From Oscillospiraceae bacterium (GTDB lineage: Bacteria > Bacillota_A > Clostridia > Oscillospirales > WRJC01), in contig WQXD01000109.1 of the NCBI GenBank assembly GCA_009785015.1, positions 1-10,353 of the forward strand: 10,353 nt of DNA. The letters run 5' to 3'. Under the pieces are notes generated by a model. It had not been told where the DNA came from. It worked only from the letters and a program-made list of their open reading frames with translations, and did no database searches. A program made the position numbers and the translations under genes. Within the stretch, counting starts at the first letter, position 1, and each line of letters begins with the position of its first letter. This document shows, piece by piece, positions 4,584 to 10,353 of this stretch.

Positions 4584-7142
4584 GTGAAAACGCTTGAAGA
4601 AATCAAAAAAATCCATGTTGTTCCATATTCTCACCACGACCATGCTTGGACTAACTCCCGTCAATGGCACATATGGCGCTATATCGAGGGCTTTTGTTTA
4701 GCGCTTGATCTGATGAATACCGACTTGGAATATACATTGACAATCGACAATGTGCTTCACAGCCTTATTGTCTTTGAACAATATTGTCCGGCGCGCGCAG
4801 ACGAATTTAAACGGCGGGTTCGGGAAGGGCGTATATCGGTGGCCAACGGCGGAATGGCTCTTGCGAGACCTGCGGATTTTGACGGCGAATTGCTCATACG
4901 CAACGGAGTTGCCGGCAGACGCGTGTTTGAGGAAAAATTCGGACTTGATGACATACCTGTATATTTTAACGCCGACACCGCCATCGGTTTTTCGCAAATG
5001 CCGCAGATACTAAAAAACATGGGACATAATTATTATCGTTTCTCCCGTCCTCATGCATCAATGGACCTCATGGGGGTGCCGGGCGAGTTCATATGGCGGG
5101 GCTTGGACGGTTCCAGAATAATCGCATCGCGGAGTTTGTACGGCGGCTGCGTGATTGCCGATTGGGCAAATTTGGATACATGGTCAGAAAAAAAAGCTAG
5201 TTTCATCAACGAAGACATCGCTGACAAACTTGGACGCGCTTCGACAGACCGGATTTTACTCAATGTAGGCCTTGACGATTCGCTGCCAAACAAAAATATT
5301 TATGACCATGATATTGATTTGAGCGGATTTATCGCGGATTGGAATGCGAACGAATCAAGTCAGATGGTTTATTCAAGCTTCGACAAATATTTTGAGGAAA
5401 TAAGCAGGCAGGAACTCCCGGTATGGGAAGGTCCGGTAGACGAGGCTGAGTTGGCGTTCAATGCGCCCGTGCGGGTAGACAAGTCATTGCGCCGAATGCG
5501 AATAATTGCGGAAAGATTGCTTTTGATAAACGAACGGTTGGGCGTTATTATGCAATCTATGGGGCTCGATTCCGGGAAAGATACGATTGATATGTTATGG
5601 GACCGCTTGTTTGCATTTTCCGGCCATGCCATGCAACATTTGCTTGAAAGGGATTATGACGAAATTTTGGCGTTTGCAGAAGCTACCATTGTCCTTTTGG
5701 GTGAAGAACGCACTCGCCGCACAGACGCAATTGCCCAGCAAGCCGCCAGACTGAGCAAGGTATCCCATGTCGTTATCAACACGAATGGTTTTGAGCTCAG
5801 CGAGCCGGTAGAACTGCACATCACGTCGCCTTATCATGTCAACGGGCTTGTTCTCCGCGATTCTTCGGGAAAAATACTGCCGTGGCAGATAACCGAAATG
5901 TTTAACGGAGATAAAGGATATAAAAACAAGCAATTTAACGAGGTTCGCGTAGCCGTTCCCATTACTGTTCCCGCAATGGGTTATGAATCAGTGTCGGTGC
6001 AGTTTGACGGCAAACCAATGCAAATACCTGAAAATGCGGCGGACATATCAAATTTCGTCATCAATAACGGCGTGTTCACGGCGGCAGTCGAAAATGGCGT
6101 CGTTGTAATGCTGGCTTATCCGGACGGGAAAAAACTTGCGCAATCCGAAATATGCCAGCTGCGGTTTTACCATACCGAGCCGACTGATACATGGCTGTAC
6201 AACTGGGAACCCAAATCAATAGAAATTATGCGTACCTCAAATGTTTTGTATATAGAATACGGACCATTGCGTTATCGTTTCATAACAGAGGGCACAATAG
6301 GATTATCGCCGGTACGATTGGAAACGATCATTACGCGTGATTCCCCTGTTATTAAATATAATCTGACACTTGACAACCGCGAAAGCGAGGGATATTATAT
6401 GATTTCGCTTCCCTGTGCAAAAGAACCGATGATAAAAGCAAGCATACCGTTCGGAGAAGAAAATCGCGAAGTCGAAAAAATACTTTACGCATATCCGAAT
6501 CGCGGTGAAAATATGGAGTGCTTTTGGGAAAGAAACCTGACATACGGCTTTTATGCGAACGGATATGTTCGCTATATCTGCGGAGAGGGCAATATGGCGC
6601 TTTTGCAAGGAGATTTGAATTCGTTCTGCCGCAGTGAGCCGGGGAAAGGCGAAATTGAGCAGTTGCTCTACCGAAGCGTTGATATGAGCGCCCGGACGGA
6701 ACAGTGGGTTACGAAGATTGGCAAAGATTTTTCCGGCACCGGGGAACAGCATTTCGAATACGCCGTCGCGGTATTGGACAAAGACGACGGTGCGGCGCAG
6801 GCAGCCCGTATGCTGCATATGCAACGCGCTCCTCTCATAACGTCGGTTCGCTATCAAATGAATGAAACGATATATCCCCCGGCTTTATCATGCTTGAAAA
6901 TAAATAATTATAACGTAATGCTTTCGGCGGCATATATAAAAGATGAAGCTTTGATTGCAAGGGTATATGAGTGCGACGGACTTATGACATCGTGCAGCGT
7001 GAAAACCGTAAAACAGGTTCAAAAAGCGCAGGTAATAGATTTTACAGGCAAGCCGCTTGAAAAACAAATAAAAATCGGCGATGGAATCATAAATTTCGAT
7101 ATGGGAGCATGGGAAATCGCAACATTAAAAATATCTTTTTAA
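4584..7142 (+). CDS. Glycoside hydrolase family 38 (alpha-mannosidase-type) protein
   Basis: 852 residues, within the usual GH38 range; GTG start. Residues 10-22 read IHVVPYSHHDHAW, matching the GH38 opening 'H(S)HWDxEW'; His17 and Asp19 are the probable zinc ligands. 'YFNADTAIGFSQMPQILKNMG' (127-147) matches the nucleophile segment 'DxFGHSxQLPQIL', making Asp131 the likely nucleophile and third zinc ligand. The helical middle region with AFSGHAMQHLLERDYDEIL (344-362) supplies candidates for the fourth zinc ligand (His348 or His352). C-terminal beta-sandwich domains follow from about 395 (NTNGFELSEPVELHI; NFVINNGVFTAAVENG at 490-505). There is no signal peptide, so it should act in the cytoplasm on imported oligosaccharides or glycosides, releasing mannose or a related sugar by a retaining mechanism (family knowledge). 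It is divergent from the lipoprotein gene and overlaps the stop of the next gene. Tyr15, His18 and His20 depart from the commonest motif, so specificity may not be standard. Confidence 0.85.
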   Translation: MKTLEEIKKIHVVPYSHHDHAWTNSRQWHIWRYIEGFCLALDLMNTDLEYTLTIDNVLHSLIVFEQYCPARADEFKRRVREGRISVANGGMALARPADFDGELLIRNGVAGRRVFEEKFGLDDIPVYFNADTAIGFSQMPQILKNMGHNYYRFSRPHASMDLMGVPGEFIWRGLDGSRIIASRSLYGGCVIADWANLDTWSEKKASFINEDIADKLGRASTDRILLNVGLDDSLPNKNIYDHDIDLSGFIADWNANESSQMVYSSFDKYFEEISRQELPVWEGPVDEAELAFNAPVRVDKSLRRMRIIAERLLLINERLGVIMQSMGLDSGKDTIDMLWDRLFAFSGHAMQHLLERDYDEILAFAEATIVLLGEERTRRTDAIAQQAARLSKVSHVVINTNGFELSEPVELHITSPYHVNGLVLRDSSGKILPWQITEMFNGDKGYKNKQFNEVRVAVPITVPAMGYESVSVQFDGKPMQIPENAADISNFVINNGVFTAAVENGVVVMLAYPDGKKLAQSEICQLRFYHTEPTDTWLYNWEPKSIEIMRTSNVLYIEYGPLRYRFITEGTIGLSPVRLETIITRDSPVIKYNLTLDNRESEGYYMISLPCAKEPMIKASIPFGEENREVEKILYAYPNRGENMECFWERNLTYGFYANGYVRYICGEGNMALLQGDLNSFCRSEPGKGEIEQLLYRSVDMSARTEQWVTKIGKDFSGTGEQHFEYAVAVLDKDDGAAQAARMLHMQRAPLITSVRYQMNETIYPPALSCLKINNYNVMLSAAYIKDEALIARVYECDGLMTSCSVKTVKQVQKAQVIDFTGKPLEKQIKIGDGIINFDMGAWEIATLKISF
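7125..7142. repeat. AT-only hairpin spanning both convergent stop codons
   Basis: TTAAAAA (7125-7131), loop TATC, TTTTTAA (7136-7142): a perfect 7-bp stem that contains the TAA of the GH38 gene (7140-7142) and, on the other strand, the TAA of the facing gene (7139-7141). It is symmetric and so could act in both directions, but having no G-C pairs it would be a weak terminator at best. Confidence 0.45.
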
Positions 7143-8812
7143 CCAAGATTTTTTTGCAGCTCGTTTATCATTTCGGGCTGCGTTATCGTCACCCCTCCGT
7201 TGCCGTCGCTTTTCATAACCGAGCACACTTCATACAATATACAGGAAGAAAACAAACCCGTATCTTTTATTCGCTTATATTCTGCCGGGAAGTTTTCGCT
7301 CACATACCGCTCATAAATGAGCGGTACGCCGTATTGTTTCGCGGTATTGATTATAGCCATGCTCTGCGGGTCGTTGAATACAAATTCCGGCGTATATGTG
7401 AATGTGCGCAGGTTTATCGCGTCGGGCCGCGTTTCGTCCAGCCAGCGCCGCCACTGCCAGTCCACGTTCATGGGGTATGCCAGCCGGCGCGAATAGGGTA
7501 TGGGCTTGTGCAGCATTTCAAGATTCAACATCGCCACAATCTTTTTGCCGCGTTCACGCACTTTACGCGCGCCCTCGGCGAAAATCTCCGAGAATTTGTC
7601 ACCGCGTATTTCAGCCAATTTGACGGAGTCGATGTTTTGTTCGTCACAGGGCCCGAAACGTTTTTCGTATTCTTTTTTGATGCAGTCGTTGTAGCCGTAT
7701 GCATACGGCTCGTCGGTCATGGCGGAATGGCACTCTATACGGTTGGAGTACATATCGAAATCTTCGTCCAGCGCCTGTTCGAGCTGGGAAAACCAATATT
7801 TTTGCACTTCTGGTTCCCATTCGCACAGCGTGCCCGGGAGATACCCGTTTTTGCCCTTGCTTATCGCTATGTATTCCGTGGCTCCGGGCCGGTCGAGAAC
7901 GATCGCGCCGGTGTCGCCGAAACCGTCGTCAAAATTGAATCCGCATTCGAGCGGGTCTAAAGCCCAATTGAATTTAAATACAAACTGGCCGGGAGTGGCG
8001 CATATTTCGCTGCCTTCGGGATCAAAACAGCGTATGGACCCGTATGCCGTGTTGCAAAACTGCCCCGCGGGATCGGCGCCTTCGCGGCCGGTCACCGCGA
8101 GGGCGGCGTACTGCTCCTTGATATTCAATCCGCCGAGTGTCAGCGTCACAATGAGCTCGTCTTTTTTCGCGAATACCTGATTTTCCGTCACGACCGTTTC
8201 GCCGCAGCGCTCCTTACCTTCCGCAAAGGTGAAATCCCCTTCATAGCGGCGGTAGCGGCTGTTGTCGCCGGAAACATATATGACGATATCTTCTTTGCGT
8301 ATATTCGCGAGGTAATCGTTTTGTTTGTATAACTTGACGGAGCCGATCGTCTTGTTTTTCGCGTTTGGGTCTATGTCAAAACTTCTGCGCTTTACGCGCA
8401 TTTCAGGGTGGTCCAGCAAAAAATACGTGACCCAGCGCACATCGCCGCCGATATGCGGGATTCCGCCCGGACGTTTGCCGACGTGGGGGTACCACGGCGA
8501 AAACGCCGGCCAGTTCCCCCCTTCGAGCGGCCTCATGACCGCCACCGTTTCCAGGCCGTATTTTTTTGCCGCTTTGACAAAAGAGCGGTTCATTTCCGGC
8601 AGGTTCTGCGCCGTTTTTTTCGCGTTTTCAAAAACAGGCGCCGAATTTTCCCAGAAATACCCGTCCCTAAGGTCGGGATACCATTGCCAATGGACCCTTT
8701 TGACGCCTATTTCGCGAAGCGTTTTTGCCATGGCGTCCAAGCTTTGTTCGTCGTATAAAGAATTTGCGTCGTCCGGAAAATCCACGAGCGCGCTTAAAAA
8801 GAATTTTTTCAT
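7139..8812 (-). CDS. Unrecognised 557-residue protein, probable TIM-barrel glycosidase-like enzyme
   Basis: The start is the ATG at 8812-8810 with GAGGA at 8821-8825. No signal peptide or membrane segment, so cytoplasmic. I do not recognise a named family. What is visible: alternating strand/helix units typical of a (beta/alpha)8 barrel, namely SALVDF (7-12), VKRVHWQWYPDL (37-48), LETVAVMRPLEGG (87-99), then a long beta-rich insertion (about 130-330, with VTLTLGG and FVFKFNWAL), then DMYSNRIECHSAMTDEPYAYGYND (353-376), KKIVAMLNLEML (423-434), AINLRTFTYTPEF (465-477) and VPLIYERYVSEN (496-507). Acidic residues at predicted strand ends (Glu360, Asp367, Glu368, Glu432, Glu501) are candidate catalytic residues, and the Trp-rich segments (HWQWYPD, NVDWQWRRW at 449-457) suggest sugar stacking. 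It lies 35 bp downstream of a solute-binding lipoprotein gene in the same orientation, implying action on the imported ligand. This supports a glycosidase or lyase role by inference only. Confidence 0.8.
   Translation of the reverse strand: MKKFFLSALVDFPDDANSLYDEQSLDAMAKTLREIGVKRVHWQWYPDLRDGYFWENSAPVFENAKKTAQNLPEMNRSFVKAAKKYGLETVAVMRPLEGGNWPAFSPWYPHVGKRPGGIPHIGGDVRWVTYFLLDHPEMRVKRRSFDIDPNAKNKTIGSVKLYKQNDYLANIRKEDIVIYVSGDNSRYRRYEGDFTFAEGKERCGETVVTENQVFAKKDELIVTLTLGGLNIKEQYAALAVTGREGADPAGQFCNTAYGSIRCFDPEGSEICATPGQFVFKFNWALDPLECGFNFDDGFGDTGAIVLDRPGATEYIAISKGKNGYLPGTLCEWEPEVQKYWFSQLEQALDEDFDMYSNRIECHSAMTDEPYAYGYNDCIKKEYEKRFGPCDEQNIDSVKLAEIRGDKFSEIFAEGARKVRERGKKIVAMLNLEMLHKPIPYSRRLAYPMNVDWQWRRWLDETRPDAINLRTFTYTPEFVFNDPQSMAIINTAKQYGVPLIYERYVSENFPAEYKRIKDTGLFSSCILYEVCSVMKSDGNGGVTITQPEMINELQKNLG
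7305..7326. repeat. 22-bp near-perfect palindrome inside the 557-residue gene
   Basis: TACCGCTCAT (7305-7314) and ATGAGCGGTA (7317-7326) are exact reverse complements separated by AA. As RNA it folds as a 9-bp stem with a 4-nt loop. It lies within codons for PLIYERYVSEN near the 3' end of the gene. No U-tract follows on either strand, so it is not a standard terminator. Confidence 0.8.
7693..7710. repeat. 18-bp perfect palindrome inside the 557-residue gene
   Basis: AGCCGTATGCATACGGCT is its own reverse complement. On the coding strand it covers codons for PYAYG next to the candidate catalytic DEP segment. It may simply follow from the Y-A-Y codon pattern. Confidence 0.8.
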
Positions 8813-8847
8813 GATATCATTCCTCTTTCTTTTGTTTATTTGTCAGC

Positions 8848-10323
8848 TTAATGGCCGTATTCTTCGTTTATTTTATCTATGTTTTTTTGTACCGCGCCTT
8901 CGTTTTTTTCATAAAACGACGCGAAATTCGGTTCCCTCTGGGTTATGAGCTGCTGCCCGATGAACTGCAGGTTCCCGCCCACATTGCCAAAATACTGGGC
9001 GAACTCAAAAACTATCCCTTCCCTTATATAATCGAGCATGTCCGCGGATTCGCCGTCGCGCGAAAATTTCCGTTTCAGCGCCTCTTCGTAATAGGCGGGT
9101 TTGATCAAACGGTACCCTTCCAAAGAAAGCGCTTCGACTATTATGCTTATCTTTTCGGTATCGGGCGCCGTGACCGGCACGCCGAACACTCTTGAGCCCA
9201 AGTACGAATTTGCGTAATATTTCGGCGTGGATTCGTCATATTTCGGACAGGGCACCACCCCGAAATCGATTTCGGAATCCCTGTGGGTCACAACATGGGT
9301 CAAAAGCCCCGCGTAAAACAGCGCCCGGCCTTCCCTGAATGCGGTGCGCGAAAAATCCGTCCGTTTGGAAACGTCGTAAAACACATATCCGCCGCCGCCG
9401 CTCATCATGTCAAAAAATTTGCCGAATATGTCAACTGTCCGCTGCGTATACGCCGTGAGTTCGAGGCTGCCGTCGTCGCGCACCGTTATGACTTTGTCGC
9501 CGCCGCAAAAAAACACATTGACGGGATACACCGTATCATGGTAGATTTCCAGCCCGTACCGGTCGTCCTCGGGGGTCATCACACCGTCGCCGTTCAAATC
9601 CAAGATTCCCTGTTTTACAATGGATGAAAACTTGTCCAAAGTCCAAGTGCCGCCGACGACGTCGTCATACGGGTATTTGATAGCCAAATCTTTAAACAAA
9701 TCTTTGTTGAAGAGCATACAGGCCGCCCCCGAAGTATTGGCGTAAGTGAGCTCCCCTATGTTGAAATAGAGCTTGCCGCCGATCCGCATGCTTTTCGCTT
9801 CGTCGTCGGGCCACCACGGCGCGTCGAAATTCACGTAGGGCATGTATTCGATCCAGTCGACGAGCAGTTCCCTCTGCGCCAAAGCCGACATACTGGCCCC
9901 GTGCACGCCCGCGAGGTCGAACGCGTCGTCGCCGGCCAAAATCGATTTCTGCGCGGCGGAAGCGGGTGAATCGTTGTAATCGTAGGATATTTCGTCGATT
10001 TTTATATTGAATCTCTCTTCTGTTTTTATTCTCCGCCTGTATTTGGCGTCGTCCAATATGTCGCCCGTTTCGCTTTCCACATAAAATTCCTCAGACGGCG
10101 TATCGACTCCGCCGCGTATATATATGCGAAAATTATATCCGCCGAAATCTTTTTCCGGCAAATTATCCGGTATTTCCGCAGTTGTTCGGATATCTTCGTT
10201 TTTTGTTTCGTTTTGGTTTGTTTCTGTGGGATTATTGTCCGTATTTGCGTTTGGTTTTTCGTTATTGCAAGCTGTAAATATCATTGTCAGGCAAATTAAG
10301 GCAAAAACCAGAAATTTTTTCAT
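8848..10323 (-). CDS. ABC-type extracellular solute-binding lipoprotein (carbohydrate type), paralogue of the 2892-4412 protein
   Basis: 491 residues. Start ATG at 10323-10321 with GAGGAGGA at 10332-10339, 8 bp upstream. The lipoprotein signal ends IFTAC with Cys19 as probable lipidation site; an Asn/Thr/Glu-rich linker runs to about 50. Landmarks match the paralogue in order: FGGYNFRIYI (60-69), ESETGDILDDAKYRRRI (83-99), DDAFDL (132-137), CMLFNKDLFKDL (202-213), EF-hand-like DLNGDGVMTPED (242-253) followed by DRYG, IDFGVVPCPKYDE, PVTAPDTEKISIIVEAL, and a C-terminal NIDKINEEY. The role inferred is capture of a carbohydrate ligand outside the membrane for an ABC importer whose permeases are not in the window. 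It is followed 35 bp downstream by the 557-residue barrel gene with no terminator between, so the two are probably one operon. By eye its codons are more G+C rich than those of its paralogue. Its promoter lies beyond the right edge. Confidence 0.88.
   Translation of the reverse strand: MKKFLVFALICLTMIFTACNNEKPNANTDNNPTETNQNETKNEDIRTTAEIPDNLPEKDFGGYNFRIYIRGGVDTPSEEFYVESETGDILDDAKYRRRIKTEERFNIKIDEISYDYNDSPASAAQKSILAGDDAFDLAGVHGASMSALAQRELLVDWIEYMPYVNFDAPWWPDDEAKSMRIGGKLYFNIGELTYANTSGAACMLFNKDLFKDLAIKYPYDDVVGGTWTLDKFSSIVKQGILDLNGDGVMTPEDDRYGLEIYHDTVYPVNVFFCGGDKVITVRDDGSLELTAYTQRTVDIFGKFFDMMSGGGGYVFYDVSKRTDFSRTAFREGRALFYAGLLTHVVTHRDSEIDFGVVPCPKYDESTPKYYANSYLGSRVFGVPVTAPDTEKISIIVEALSLEGYRLIKPAYYEEALKRKFSRDGESADMLDYIREGIVFEFAQYFGNVGGNLQFIGQQLITQREPNFASFYEKNEGAVQKNIDKINEEYGH
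9260..9275. repeat. 16-bp perfect palindrome inside the second lipoprotein gene
   Basis: CCGAAATCGATTTCGG is its own reverse complement. It lies in codons for the conserved SEIDFGVVP segment. The paralogous gene has different bases here, so the palindrome is specific to this copy and may be a chance result of the codons used. Confidence 0.75.
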
Positions 10324-10353
10324 CTTTGTATTCCTCCTCGTTTTATTTTTTTA

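Noticed and set aside
6303..6857. Minus-strand open frame of 184 codons inside GH38
   Set aside because: It lies fully inside the GH38 coding region, which has family motifs and continuous coding; the antisense translation has no recognisable features.
7109..7960. Long plus-strand open frame of 283 codons opposite the 557-residue gene
   Set aside because: It overlaps the end of GH38 and lies antisense to a gene with a good ribosome binding site and protein-like composition. Its own translation is rich in Phe, Arg and Val with no recognisable motif, as expected of a shadow frame.
8325..8948. Plus-strand open frame of 207 codons across the 8812/8848 gene junction
   Set aside because: It lies antisense to two supported genes, has no clear ribosome binding site, and shows no coherent domain.

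Overview
The window looks like a chromosomal segment of a Gram-positive, Firmicutes-type bacterium, most likely an uncultured clostridial lineage. This is inferred from strong AGGAGG ribosome binding sites, consensus sigma-A promoters, two lipobox solute-binding lipoproteins and an S-layer-homology (SLH) surface protein. No rRNA, tRNA, CRISPR array or intact insertion sequence was seen.

Layout. The left edge (1-184, minus) holds the N-terminal 61 residues of a ParB/Srx-fold protein. A divergent promoter region (about 238-314) separates it from a rightward cluster: a 70-residue protein resembling only the C-terminal tail of Rpn/PD-(D/E)XK transposase-nucleases (482-694), a sugar phosphate isomerase/epimerase-type TIM barrel (716-1507), and a secreted protein with two tandem N-terminal repeats and three SLH modules (1545-2819). 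This cluster converges on a leftward gene for a solute-binding lipoprotein (2892-4412). That gene shares an unusually symmetric divergent promoter (4461-4539) with a rightward GH38 alpha-mannosidase-type gene (4584-7142). The GH38 gene overlaps by 4 bp at its stop codon with a leftward gene for an unrecognised 557-residue protein, probably a TIM-barrel glycosidase-like enzyme (7139-8812). Upstream of that gene, in the same apparent operon, lies a second solute-binding lipoprotein (8848-10323) paralogous to the first.

How the genes may work together (inference). This looks like a glycan or glycoside utilisation region. Two lipoproteins would capture carbohydrate ligands outside the membrane. 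Two enzymes without signal peptides (GH38 and the 557-residue protein) would act on imported material in the cytoplasm. The isomerase/epimerase-type barrel may process released sugars. No ABC permease or ATPase gene is present, so membrane partners must lie outside the window. The two halves of the locus have the same architecture: one lipoprotein next to one cytoplasmic glycosidase-type gene. By eye the right-hand operon (7139-10323) is richer in G+C than the lipoprotein/GH38 pair at 2892-7142, and it carries three long perfect or near-perfect palindromes inside its coding sequences.

The most unusual points are the stand-alone Rpn-tail protein with its own strong ribosome binding site, the mirror-image divergent promoter, the unrecognised 557-residue barrel protein, the overlapping convergent stop codons, and the intragenic palindromes.
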